A DNA stretch of 25,941 nt from CAZHAC01 sp964383855 (lineage in GTDB: Bacteria; Chloroflexota; Dormibacteria; Dormibacterales; Dormibacteraceae), in NCBI GenBank assembly GCA_964383855.1, contig CAYLIP010000038.1, positions 1 through 25,941 of the forward strand. The letters run 5' to 3'. The translations under genes were made by a program, and so were the position numbers. Within the stretch, counting starts at the first letter, position 1; each line of letters opens with the position of its first letter. Of the stretch, positions 16,756-24,983 are shown one piece after another. Below the pieces are notes generated by a model that made no database searches, was not told where the DNA came from, and worked only from the letters and a program-made list of their open reading frames with translations.

Positions 16756-16832
16756 GCCGGCGTAGCTCAACCTGGCAGAGCAACGGTTTTGTAAACCGTA
16801 GGTTGCAGGTTCGATTCCTGTCGCCGGCTCCA
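16756..16832 (+). tRNA. tRNA-Thr (TGT)
   Basis: Acceptor GCCGGCG pairs with CGCCGGC, anticodon arm ACGGT-TTTGTAA-ACCGT gives anticodon TGT (threonine, ACA), and the T-arm is GCAGG-TTCGATT-CCTGT. The discriminator is T829 and CCA is encoded at 16830-16832. It stands alone and is followed by a terminator hairpin. Confidence 0.95.
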
Positions 16833-16876
16833 ACCCATTCCCGGAAAACCCACGACCGCCCGCTGAAGAATGATGA

Positions 16877-16902
16877 GAGGCGCCCGCACGCGCGGGCGCC
16901 TC
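16877..16902. terminator. bidirectional terminator hairpin
   Basis: GAGGCGCCCGC (16877-16887) pairs perfectly with GCGGGCGCCTC (16892-16902) around loop ACGC. It lies between tRNA-Thr and the convergent phosphoesterase gene (stop at 16923), so it can end both transcripts. T-rich sequence is short on the plus side and moderate on the minus side. Confidence 0.8.
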
Positions 16903-16922
16903 TTGGGATTGGGGTTCGGCTT

Positions 16923-19553
16923 CTAGCCGTCCTGGTCGGGCCGCCAGGGCGGCGCCATCGTCGCGTTGTTGGGCTCCGGCATCTGGCTGCCGGCACCCTT
17001 GACGCTCTTCCAGATCGCCTCGTTCAGGACCCGGTTGTCGGGTGCGTCAGCGGCATCGAAGTTCATGGCCGCCGACTCGGCAGCCATGGGCGAGTCCTCG
17101 GTGTTGGTGCCGGGCCCGGTTTTCGTGGTCCCACCGCTCGGGCAGACGTCGGACAGGACCGGCGGCACCTTGGCCGTGAAGGGCCGGTTGTTGGGGTGGT
17201 TGGAGAACGCGTTCAGCATCGGCGTGGCGGCGGCGTCGAACTGGGTCAGCGGCCGGAGTCCGGTGATCAGCTCCATGGTGCGCAGCATCGCGACCGTGCT
17301 GTACAGGGTCGAGTCGACGCGTCCGGTCTGGGTGTAGGGGCTGATGACCAGCGCCTCGGTGCGGTGGGCGTCCACGTGGTCGGCGCCGTCCTGCGCGTCA
17401 TCCTCGACGACGAAGATGGCGGTGCTGCTCCAGTACTTGGAATGCGAGACGGTGTCGACGAGCTTGCCCAGGGCGTAGTCGTTGTCGGCGACGTATCGCT
17501 GCGGCGTCTGGGCACCGGGCGTGGTGCCCTTGGTGTGGTCGTTGGGGAACCGGACGAACTCGAATGCGGGCAGGTTGTTGCCTGCCTCGAACTGCTTGAA
17601 CTCGCTCTCCCAGACGGTGTAGCGGTCGGGGCGCGCCAGGGTTTTGGGACCGCAGGGCGAGTCGGCGATGTTGAGGTTGTAGCCCGGGAAGGCCGGCGAG
17701 GTCTTGCCCTGGAGGTTCTTCGCGGTCGGCTGCGGCACGCTCGGCGAGGAGCCGAAGACGGTCCAGAACCCGTAGTTGCGGAAGCTGCGCCCGGCGTCGG
17801 CAAGGCGGTCCCAGAGGTAGGCGTCATGCGGGGCGCGGTTGGGCGCGGTGGCGTAGTTGCCGCCCTCGAAGTCGTATCCCCGACCGCGATTCACATCCGA
17901 GTAGTTGGCCGGCCAGGTGCGCTGCACGTAGCCGTTGGCGTTGGCGGCGGTGGACCAGTTCCAGCCGTCGGCCGAGACCTCGGCGCTGGCGTAGAAGTTG
18001 TCGAGGGTCACGAACTGGCGGGCGAGGCGGCGAATGTTGGTAGCGCTCTCGTCGCCGAAGAGGTTGAGGCTCGGGTCGCCGTTGCCCTTACCCAGGCTCC
18101 CGAAGACCTGGTCGTAGGTGCGGTTTTCCTTGACCACGTAGATCACGTGCTTGATCGGCGAGGAGTTGCCGACTCGCCGCGGAATCACGGCGCCGCTGCC
18201 GATGCCCTCTCCCTGCTCGCCCTGGCCGCCCTCACCCGTGTTCCCCGAGGTGCGCACCTGGTCGCGCTCGTTGAACCCGTTGTTGCGGGCAACCTGCCGG
18301 GTGTAGCGCTCCAGGTCGGGCCCGCCGAGCGACCCGACGATGGAGAGGGTGCCGTGCATCATGGAGCCGACGTACTGTTCGGGCGGTCCGTACTGACCCT
18401 GCTTGTAGCCCGGGTTGTGGCCGGCGCCGAGGCCCTTGGCGTTGATCACGTAGAGCGTTCGATCGTCGGGCGACAGGCGCACGCCGCTCGGGTACCAGGC
18501 GGTCGGGATCATCCCGCGCAAGGACCGGCTGGAGGCGCCGAGGTCGATGACCGCGACGTCGTTGTTGCCGCCGTTGGAGACGTAGAGCGTGCGGCCGTCA
18601 CCGCTCACCGTGAGGTCGTTCGGGTTGGAGCCGACGGGCGCTCCGGTGTAGGGCGCCAGGTCGTAGGTGCGGCTGACGGCGTTGGTCGAGGTATCGATGA
18701 CGGAAACCGAGTCGCTGTCGCCGTTGGCGACGTAGACCTCGTGCTTCTCTGGCCTGGGGTTGGTCGCCAGCCCGATCGGGTGCGTGCCCACCTGCAGCTG
18801 GCCGGTGAGGGCGCGGGTCGTCGTGCTGATGACGCTGACGCTGTGCTCGCCCCAGTTGCTCACGTAGGCGTTCCTGCCGTCACCCGAGAGAGTCACCCCG
18901 TAGGGCTGGCACTGGGGGGTGGTGGCCGGCGGGTACTGGACCGGCTCGGCACCCACCTTGCAGGTGCCCACGGGCACGCTAATCACGGCCGCCGTGGCGA
19001 GGTCGATCACGCCCAGCGCGTCGGCCCGGTTCTCGGCCACGTAAAGGGTCGTACCGGTGGCGTTGACGGCCAGCCCGGCGGGAAACCCGGGTACCGGGAT
19101 GGGCGCGCCCTCGGTCAGGGTGCCGCCCGCGAAGTCATACCGGCGAACCTTGTTGTTGCCGCCGGCCGATGCGTAGGCGTGCTTGCCGTCCGGGCTCCAG
19201 GCCAGGCCCACGAAGAGCGCCTGCGGAGCCGTGTAGGCGATGGTCTGCGTGACCTTCGCGCTGGCCGTGTCGACCAGCTTCAGTGACTGTTTCGACTGGC
19301 CGTCACTCCCGACCAGGAGCCAGCGGCCGTCAGGGCTCAGGGCCTCGCTGAATGGCCGGTCCGCCCACCATGTGGCATCGGCGAGGTCGACCTGGCGGCC
19401 GGCCGGCGTCACCTCCCATCCGTTCGGTGTGATCGAGGTGCCGTTCCCCTGCGGTCCCGCGTGCGATCCGGTCGCCGCGGCGGCCACCGTGATCGCGCCC
19501 CCCGCCAGGACCAGCGCGGTTGCGATCGCCCCAATCCGTCTGCGTCTTCGCAT
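16923..19553 (-). CDS. secreted YVTN beta-propeller / phosphoesterase fusion
   Basis: An 876-residue protein. The start ATG at 19553 is chosen because AGGAGGG lies 4 bases upstream and a typical signal peptide follows (MRRRRR, a hydrophobic stretch, cleavage around AAAATGSHA); an open frame to 19751 is not used. The N-terminal half is a beta-propeller of YVTN/YncE repeats (SPDGRWLLVGSDG, SPDGKHAYASAGGN, VNATGTTLYVAENRAD, SGDGRNAYVSNWGE, SGDGRTLYVSNGGN, SPDDRTLYVINAKG). The C-terminal half is a phosphoesterase of the PF04185 type: KHVIYVVKENRTYDQVFG, a central FVTLDNFYASAEVSADGWNW, and FVVEDDAQDGADHVDAHRT with the acidic and His residues that bind metal. Such fusions are annotated as bifunctional YncE/alkaline phosphatase proteins. 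Likely role: extracytoplasmic phosphate or phospholipid hydrolysis; the substrate is not determined. Confidence 0.9.
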   Translation of the reverse strand: MRRRRRIGAIATALVLAGGAITVAAAATGSHAGPQGNGTSITPNGWEVTPAGRQVDLADATWWADRPFSEALSPDGRWLLVGSDGQSKQSLKLVDTASAKVTQTIAYTAPQALFVGLAWSPDGKHAYASAGGNNKVRRYDFAGGTLTEGAPIPVPGFPAGLAVNATGTTLYVAENRADALGVIDLATAAVISVPVGTCKVGAEPVQYPPATTPQCQPYGVTLSGDGRNAYVSNWGEHSVSVISTTTRALTGQLQVGTHPIGLATNPRPEKHEVYVANGDSDSVSVIDTSTNAVSRTYDLAPYTGAPVGSNPNDLTVSGDGRTLYVSNGGNNDVAVIDLGASSRSLRGMIPTAWYPSGVRLSPDDRTLYVINAKGLGAGHNPGYKQGQYGPPEQYVGSMMHGTLSIVGSLGGPDLERYTRQVARNNGFNERDQVRTSGNTGEGGQGEQGEGIGSGAVIPRRVGNSSPIKHVIYVVKENRTYDQVFGSLGKGNGDPSLNLFGDESATNIRRLARQFVTLDNFYASAEVSADGWNWSTAANANGYVQRTWPANYSDVNRGRGYDFEGGNYATAPNRAPHDAYLWDRLADAGRSFRNYGFWTVFGSSPSVPQPTAKNLQGKTSPAFPGYNLNIADSPCGPKTLARPDRYTVWESEFKQFEAGNNLPAFEFVRFPNDHTKGTTPGAQTPQRYVADNDYALGKLVDTVSHSKYWSSTAIFVVEDDAQDGADHVDAHRTEALVISPYTQTGRVDSTLYSTVAMLRTMELITGLRPLTQFDAAATPMLNAFSNHPNNRPFTAKVPPVLSDVCPSGGTTKTGPGTNTEDSPMAAESAAMNFDAADAPDNRVLNEAIWKSVKGAGSQMPEPNNATMAPPWRPDQDG

Positions 19554-19561
19554 GTGCCCTC

Positions 19562-19577
19562 CTGCCCATTCGGGCAG
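19562..19577 (-). promoter_or_regulatory. hairpin in the leader of the phosphoesterase gene
   Basis: CTGCCC and GGGCAG pair around a 4-base loop just upstream of the AGGAGGG site of the minus-strand gene. It could modulate translation. TTATCT lies just upstream on the minus strand and may be the -10 box. The rest of 19578-19780 shows no gene I can support. Confidence 0.35.
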
Positions 19578-19780
19578 ATAACAACCCCCGCAGCGCACGC
19601 CGGCGGCCGGATGCGCCGCACTGCCGTAGCCCATGCTCGGGCGTGGTCCGTAAAGGGAGGGTGAAGGGACCGGGTCGGCAAGGCTATGAGTTGGGAGTCG
19701 CGGATCTGGCCGGAACGCCGGTTCGCGGGCGCTCCCCGCTGCTCGGCCCACCGGCGCCTGATCACGTAACGTGGAGCTCG

Positions 19781-19897
19781 ATGTTCCTGATTTCGACGGC
19801 GATCACGACCAACAAGATCATTGCCGCGGTGGTCGTGCTGATCATCATCGCGGGCGCCGTCTGGTACTTCATGAGCCGCCGCTCGAGCAGCGTCTAG
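19781..19897 (+). CDS. 38-residue single-helix membrane protein
   Basis: A short frame from ATG 19781 with GGAG (19774-19777) 4 bases upstream and TAACGT (19767-19772) as a possible -10 box. The product has a polar N-terminus, one strongly hydrophobic helix (IIAAVVVLIIIAGAVWYF) and a basic tail MSRRSSSV, so it should insert with the C-terminus in the cytoplasm. I do not recognise a family. The start signals and compact membrane-protein layout make it more likely real than chance. Confidence 0.5.
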   Translation: MFLISTAITTNKIIAAVVVLIIIAGAVWYFMSRRSSSV

Positions 19898-19907
19898 GCT
19901 GCGCTTT

Positions 19908-19923
19908 CCCCACAAATGTGGGG
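19908..19923. repeat. 16-bp perfect palindrome
   Basis: CCCCACA-AA-TGTGGGG is a perfect dyad between the 38-residue gene and the next small gene. It could be an operator for a dimeric regulator or a weak hairpin (6-bp stem, loop AAAT). No T-run follows on the plus strand. Confidence 0.5.
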
Positions 19924-19954
19924 CGTGCACGATCGACCCGGCCCTTAGGCTGCC

Positions 19955-20272
19955 ATGGCAGAGGACGAGGGCAGAGGTGGAGATGGCGTGGCAGAGCTGA
20001 CCCAGGCAGGCCGGCGCGTTTGGCCGGTGCTCGAGACCGACAGCGCATCGCGCGCGGACGACGACGCCGGCCGCTGGGTCTCCGTCTACACGCACCTGCT
20101 GAGCCTCCTCGACAAGGGCGCCGCCGTGAGCGTCGGCGACCGGGGCGGAAACGACCTGGTCGGGCTTGGCCGCGACGAGGTCTGCGAGAGGCTCGACTTC
20201 TGGCGGAGCCGCCTCGACCCCAGTCGACCTAGCCGGTCCGCCGGAACCGCCCCGCCCAAAACCTCCCCTTAA
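19955..20272 (+). CDS. hypothetical protein
   Basis: A 105-residue frame from ATG 19955; an internal GTG at 19988 has AGGTGGA upstream and may be the true start (94 residues). I do not recognise it. It is soluble and acidic in the first half, with a helical segment GRWVSVYTHLLSLLDKG, then GRDEVCERLDFWRSRLDP, and a Pro/Ser-rich end. TAGGCT (19946-19951) lies in front. It is the only gene between the palindrome and the large cyclase gene. Confidence 0.55.
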   Translation: MAEDEGRGGDGVAELTQAGRRVWPVLETDSASRADDDAGRWVSVYTHLLSLLDKGAAVSVGDRGGNDLVGLGRDEVCERLDFWRSRLDPSRPSRSAGTAPPKTSP

Positions 20273-20297
20273 CAATTCTTGGCGCGTTCCTGATATC
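20269..20297 (+). promoter_or_regulatory. possible promoter of the diguanylate cyclase gene
   Basis: TTAACA (20269-20274), five of six -35 bases, is followed after 17 bases by GATATC, a weak -10. It overlaps the last codons of the upstream small gene and precedes the leader hairpins. Spacing is ideal but the -10 is poor. Confidence 0.35.
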
Positions 20298-20304
20298 GGC
20301 TGAT

Positions 20305-20350
20305 CCCGCGACGCCTCAGGCTCCATCGCGGGGGAGGAGCCGTTCGGCTC
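20305..20350 (+). promoter_or_regulatory. two leader hairpins before the diguanylate cyclase
   Basis: CCCGCGA (20305-20311) pairs with TCGCGGG (20326-20332) around a 14-base loop, and GAGCC (20337-20341) pairs with GGCTC (20346-20350) around GTTC. Both lie directly in front of the GAGG ribosome binding site (20355-20358), so they may control translation of the cyclase. Confidence 0.4.
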
Positions 20351-20363
20351 ACATGAGGTCGAT

Positions 20364-23300
20364 TTGCCACAGGTCCTGAGCCGCGAGTTCGAGCGGGAGA
20401 GACGCCGCACCCATCTGGAGGCGGCCACGCTCAACGCGCTCCACGAGCTGGCCATCGCGAGCGGCACCCGCGGCCTGCGCGCGGTCGCGCGGCTTGCGGT
20501 CGATCACGCGCGTGCGCTCCTGGGAGTCGAGGCGGCTGTGATCTTCGACTACGACGAGGAGCGCAACCTCCTGCTTCCGGTCGGCGAGACGGAGTCGGCT
20601 GCGGCCGAGTCTCCGGTGCTCCCGGGCCAGGGCGCGATCGGCCTGGCGTTCGAGACCTGCGTGCCCGTGATCGTCCCCGACTACACGAACTGGGAGCACG
20701 CCCTGCCCGGCTCGGCGGCCCGAGGCATGATCTCGGCGATCGCCGTGCCGCTCATCTCGGGCGACCACCCGATCGGCGTCCTCGGCGCCTGGACGTACTC
20801 GCGCCGCGCCTTCACCGCCGAGGACGAGCAGCTCCTGATGCTGTTCGCCGCCCAGGTGGCGCCCGCCATCGAGGCGGGCCGGCTGAACCAGCAACGCCAG
20901 AATGCGGCCAGCATCTTCGAGGCCCTGCACCAGATGGCCGTGGCCACCGGAGGCATGCATGATCCGGGCCAGGTGGCGCTCCTCTGCGTCGAGCAGGCGT
21001 GCCGGCTGCTGCAGACCGAGAACGCGCTGCTGCTGGGGTGGGACGAAGAGCAAAACCTCCTCCTGCCGCTTGCCGACAACCTGGAAGGAGGCGCTGCCGG
21101 ATTCCGGCTCCGGCCCGGCCAGGGCGCCGCGGGCATGGCCTTCCGGAGCCGCGGCCCGGTCACCGTCAACGACTACCAGGGGTGGCGCCACGCCTCCCGG
21201 ACCGGTCTGCGCCGGGGTGTCCGGAGCGTGCTCTGCGTGCCGCTCCTGGTCCGGGACCGTGCCGTGGGCGCGCTCGAGGTGATCTCGCTGGCTCCGCGCG
21301 AGTTTGTGCCAAGGGAGCGCGACGTCCTCACGCTGCTCGCCTCCCAGATCGCGCCCGCCCTCGAGGCCGCCCGCCTGATCGAGACCAGCGCCGCCCAGGT
21401 GCGTGAGCTGCGGGCCATGCACGGGCTTGCGGTGGCCGCTGGAGGCGTGCTCGAGCCGCGGCGGCTGGCGGCCATGGTGGTGGGCGAGGCCCGAGCCCTC
21501 CTGGGCGCCGACCGCGGCCTGCTCAGGGTCTACGAGCCCGCCACCGGCCGGCTCGAGCCGCTGGCCGACACCCGGCGCCATGGGCGGGGCGGGGCATCCG
21601 CCCCTGGCCTCCGGCTCGGCGAAGGGCTGGCCGGAGCCGTTTTCGAATCCGCCCGCCCGATGGCGGTCGAGGACTACCCCTCCTGGGGCGGCGCCACCGC
21701 CTGGGCCACGCGCGAGGGGTTCAAGAGCGGGGTGACGGTTCCGCTGGTCTCCCACCAGCGGCCGATCGGGACCCTGGGAGCCTTCACGACCACGGCGCCG
21801 CGGAAGTTCTCGGAGGCCGAGATCCGGCTGCTCTCACTGCTGGCCGCCCAGGTCGCGCCGGCGCTCGAGGCGGCACGGCTGGCGGACGCCGTCCAGCAGC
21901 GTGCCCGGATCCTGGCCGCCCTGCACGACCTGGCCGTGGCCGCCGGCGACGTCCTGGAGCCAGACCGAGTCGCGGCCCTGGCCGGCGCCGCCGCACGCGA
22001 GCTGATCGGGGTCGACCGCGTGGTCGTGGCCGTGCTCGACCCCGGCCAGGGGCGTCTGGAAGCCGTCTCCGACACCGAGGCCGGGGCCCAACCGCCGCCC
22101 CCGATCCGGCCTGGCGAGGGGAGCGCGGGAACCGCTTACTCACGCCGCAGGGCGGTCCGGGTGGCAGACCACCAGGCCGAGGAGGGCGGCCTCTCGTGGG
22201 CCGCTCGGAACGGCTACCGGAGCTCCCTCTCGGTCCCGCTCGAGGCTCATGACACGGCCATCGGCTCGATGACGCTCCTCACGCGGAAGCCGCGCACCTT
22301 TGACGACGACACCGGGGACCTGGTCTCCCTGCTGGCCGCCCAGGTCGCGCCCACGATCGAGGCCGCCCGGCTCCACGCCAGTCTCGCCGCCAGCGAGCGC
22401 ACGCTCCGGGCGATCTACGACACAGCGCCGGTGGGGATCGCCCGCCATGACCTCTCCGGCGAGCTCCTCTGGCTCAACCGGGCCGGCTGCGAGATGTTCG
22501 GATACAGCGAGGAGGAGCTGCGCGGGCTTACCGGCTCGGCCCTGATCGCCGACGAGGACACGGTCGCCGACCGTCACCTCCTGGCCGGGCTGGTGTCGGG
22601 CCGGATCGCCCGCTACCGGGTGACCCGGCGCTACGTCAAAAAGGACGGCTCGCGATTCTGGGGCGACGTCACCTACAGCCTGGTGCGCAACGAGGAGGGA
22701 AGGCCGGATTTCTACTTCTCCCAGATCGACGACGTCACCGAGCGCGTCGAGGCCGAGGTCGCCCTGCGCGCGAGCGAGGCGCGCAAGAGCGCGATCCTCG
22801 AATCGGCCCTCGACTGCGTGATCGGCGCCGATGACAGCGGCCGCATCGTGGAGTTCAATCCGGCCGCCGAGCGCGTCTTCGGCCGGCGCCGTGCGCAGGT
22901 GCTGGGGATGGCCCTCGCGGAGATCCTCGACCTGCCCGACGTGCGTGCCCGGGTGGCCGGTCGCTTCGAGACAACCGGGCTCCTCGAAGACGGCACCCGG
23001 TTCCCGGTCGAGGTGTCGATCGGGAGCTTCGAGCAGGGCGATCGGGCGATGCTCTCGGTCGCCGTCCGGGATCTCACCGAGCAGCACCGGGCCGAGGCCG
23101 CCCGGCGCGAGAGCGAGGAGCGCTTCCGCGCCGTCTTCGACCGCGCCGCCATCGGCATCGCCCGGCTCGATCTTCAAGGCCAGGTCATCGAGGCCAATCC
23201 CGCGCTCTACCGGATGCTGGGCCAGCTGGAGGGCACGCTGACCGGAGTCCACGTGCGGCGCCTCGTCCATCCCGAGGACCGCAGCGCGCTGCGGCTCGAC

Positions 23301-23999
23301 CGGCTCGCCTCAGGCGATGCCTCGGAGCACCAGGTCGAACTGCGATATCTGCGGGGGGAGGCGGACGGCGTGTGGGGAAACACGATCGCCTCTTCGGTGC
23401 GCGGCGCCCGCGGCGAACCCCAGTTCCTGACCCTGATGGTCGAGGACATCACGCTGCGCAAGGCGCACGAGGCGGCGCTCGAGCATCGGGCGCTGCACGA
23501 CCCCCTCACCGACCTGCCGAATCGGACACTGCTCCAGGACCGGCTCCACGTCGCGCTCGCCAAGGGCCGCCGCGACCGCGAGGTGGGCGCGCTGCTGCTG
23601 GTCGATCTGGATGGGTTCAAGCAGGTCAACGACGTCCACGGGCACGCCGCGGGCGACGTCCTGCTGAAGCAGATCGCGGCCCGGATGCGGGCCGGCCTGC
23701 GCGGCTCGGACACGGTGGCCCGCCTCGGTGGCGACGAGTTCGCCATCGTCCTGCCCGACGTCGGAGGCCCCGAGGGCGCGATGCGAACAGCGATCAAGCT
23801 CCACGACTCTCTGGAGCGGCCGTTCACCGTCGACGGGCACGCGATCGCGGTCTCGGCCAGCATAGGGGTCGCCCTCTTCCCCACCCACTCCAGCAGCGCC
23901 GAGGAGCTGATGCGCCAGGCGGATGCGGCCATGTATGGCGCCAAGCGGGCTCGGGCCGGCTCGCTGCTCTTCGATCCCGAGCAGGACGCCGGCGGCTGA
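20364..23999 (+). CDS. cytoplasmic diguanylate cyclase, GAF x4 - PAS x3 - GGDEF
   Basis: A 1211-residue sensor that should make cyclic di-GMP from two GTP. TTG start with GAGG 5 bases upstream. Four GAF domains lie at about 15-178, 180-342, 345-510 and 512-675, each ending in the same helix pattern AAQVAPALEAARL. Three PAS domains follow at about 676-800, 805-912 and 916-1040. The GGDEF domain covers about 1045-1205, with HDPLTDLPNR, LLLVDLDGFKQVND and an intact catalytic GGDEF at 1122-1126. RGSD at 1113-1116 is the RxxD product-inhibition site at the proper 5-residue spacing. There is no membrane segment and no EAL domain, so it is a soluble cyclase sensing ligands or redox inside the cell. 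What it senses is not readable. Confidence 0.95.
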   Translation: MPQVLSREFERERRRTHLEAATLNALHELAIASGTRGLRAVARLAVDHARALLGVEAAVIFDYDEERNLLLPVGETESAAAESPVLPGQGAIGLAFETCVPVIVPDYTNWEHALPGSAARGMISAIAVPLISGDHPIGVLGAWTYSRRAFTAEDEQLLMLFAAQVAPAIEAGRLNQQRQNAASIFEALHQMAVATGGMHDPGQVALLCVEQACRLLQTENALLLGWDEEQNLLLPLADNLEGGAAGFRLRPGQGAAGMAFRSRGPVTVNDYQGWRHASRTGLRRGVRSVLCVPLLVRDRAVGALEVISLAPREFVPRERDVLTLLASQIAPALEAARLIETSAAQVRELRAMHGLAVAAGGVLEPRRLAAMVVGEARALLGADRGLLRVYEPATGRLEPLADTRRHGRGGASAPGLRLGEGLAGAVFESARPMAVEDYPSWGGATAWATREGFKSGVTVPLVSHQRPIGTLGAFTTTAPRKFSEAEIRLLSLLAAQVAPALEAARLADAVQQRARILAALHDLAVAAGDVLEPDRVAALAGAAARELIGVDRVVVAVLDPGQGRLEAVSDTEAGAQPPPPIRPGEGSAGTAYSRRRAVRVADHQAEEGGLSWAARNGYRSSLSVPLEAHDTAIGSMTLLTRKPRTFDDDTGDLVSLLAAQVAPTIEAARLHASLAASERTLRAIYDTAPVGIARHDLSGELLWLNRAGCEMFGYSEEELRGLTGSALIADEDTVADRHLLAGLVSGRIARYRVTRRYVKKDGSRFWGDVTYSLVRNEEGRPDFYFSQIDDVTERVEAEVALRASEARKSAILESALDCVIGADDSGRIVEFNPAAERVFGRRRAQVLGMALAEILDLPDVRARVAGRFETTGLLEDGTRFPVEVSIGSFEQGDRAMLSVAVRDLTEQHRAEAARRESEERFRAVFDRAAIGIARLDLQGQVIEANPALYRMLGQLEGTLTGVHVRRLVHPEDRSALRLDRLASGDASEHQVELRYLRGEADGVWGNTIASSVRGARGEPQFLTLMVEDITLRKAHEAALEHRALHDPLTDLPNRTLLQDRLHVALAKGRRDREVGALLLVDLDGFKQVNDVHGHAAGDVLLKQIAARMRAGLRGSDTVARLGGDEFAIVLPDVGGPEGAMRTAIKLHDSLERPFTVDGHAIAVSASIGVALFPTHSSSAEELMRQADAAMYGAKRARAGSLLFDPEQDAGG

Positions 24000-24018
24000 G
24001 CCCGATCGGCCTCCGGAT

Positions 24019-24024
24019 TAGAGT
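24019..24024 (+). promoter_or_regulatory. putative -10 box of the metal exporter gene
   Basis: TAGAGT ends 6 bases before the GTG start at 24031, giving a leaderless arrangement. It lies in the 31-base space after the cyclase gene. No -35 box is convincing. Confidence 0.35.
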
Positions 24025-24030
24025 CGGGTC

Positions 24031-24981
24031 GTGAAGCCTTCCTCTGCCGCAGACCTCAGGAGCAACCGCCTGGCCCTGGCCCTGGGGCTGAGCCTGGCCC
24101 TGCTCGGGGTCGAGGTCGTGGCGGGCCTGCTCGCCCATTCGCTGGCCCTGCTGGCCGACGCGGGCCACATCCTGACCGATGCCTTCGCATTCGCTCTGGC
24201 CTGGTTCGCCGTCCTCCAGTCTCGCCGCCCGGCCGACCTCCGCCGGACGTTTGGGTACCAGCGCGTCGAGGTTCTGACGGCGATGGTCAACGGCGCCCTC
24301 CTGGTCGGCGTCGTGCTTGCCGTCACCTACGAGGCGCTGCGGCGGCTGCAGTCCCCACCGCAGGTGCACGCCCCCCTGGTCGTGGTCGCCGCCCTGATCG
24401 CGATCGGTGTCAACGTCTTCCTGGCCCGCAGCCTCCACCACCACGACATGAACCTCAACGAGCGCGCCGCCCTGCTGCACGTTATGGGCGACCTGGCGGC
24501 TTCGATCTCGGTGCTGGCGGCGGGCGCCGTGATCCTCTTCACCGGCTGGACCTACGCCGACCCGCTGCTCTCGCTCCTGATCGCCGGGCTGGTGGCCTGG
24601 AACGCGGTCCAGATCGTCCGCGAGACGCTGAACATCCTGCTCGAGGGCGCGCCCAGGGGCATCGACCTGGAGGCTGTGACCCGAGCCGTGGAGCGGGAGC
24701 CGGGGGTGGAGTCGGTCCACGACCTCCATGTCTGGTCGCTGGATTCGCGCCAGCTCGCCTTCAGCTGCCACGCGGTGCTGGAGGAGCAGCCCCTGGATGA
24801 CGCCGAGCACCTGGTGCGCCGCATCGAGACGCGGCTCTGCGGCGAGTTCGGGATCGCGCACACGACGATCCAGGTCGAGCTCTGTCATCCCTGCCAGGCG
24901 AGCGGGCATCTGCCCCATGCGCACAACCATCCCCACCTGGAGGTGCCCGCGCGGCGCACGGCGGCCGGCGAGTCGCCGTAG
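24031..24981 (+). CDS. czcD: cation diffusion facilitator metal exporter (CzcD/ZitB type)
   Basis: A 316-residue inner-membrane proton/metal antiporter, most likely exporting zinc. Six membrane helices occupy about residues 12-190, followed by a cytoplasmic ferredoxin-like domain. The metal site is of the His-Asp type in both halves: H46-ILT-D50 in helix 2 and H150-VMG-D154 in helix 5, the arrangement linked to zinc preference. A HHHD stretch (136-139) lies in the loop between helices 4 and 5, and the C-terminus is His-rich (HLPHAHNHPH). GTG start, apparently leaderless. The amidohydrolase gene begins 2 bases after its stop and is likely translated from the same mRNA. Confidence 0.93.
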   Translation: MKPSSAADLRSNRLALALGLSLALLGVEVVAGLLAHSLALLADAGHILTDAFAFALAWFAVLQSRRPADLRRTFGYQRVEVLTAMVNGALLVGVVLAVTYEALRRLQSPPQVHAPLVVVAALIAIGVNVFLARSLHHHDMNLNERAALLHVMGDLAASISVLAAGAVILFTGWTYADPLLSLLIAGLVAWNAVQIVRETLNILLEGAPRGIDLEAVTRAVEREPGVESVHDLHVWSLDSRQLAFSCHAVLEEQPLDDAEHLVRRIETRLCGEFGIAHTTIQVELCHPCQASGHLPHAHNHPHLEVPARRTAAGESP

Positions 24982-24983
24982 CC

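Noticed and set aside
16803..19286. Plus-strand frame of 827 codons opposite the propeller/phosphoesterase
   Set aside because: It starts inside tRNA-Thr, crosses the terminator hairpin, and has no domain pattern; the opposite strand encodes a complete protein with a signal peptide.
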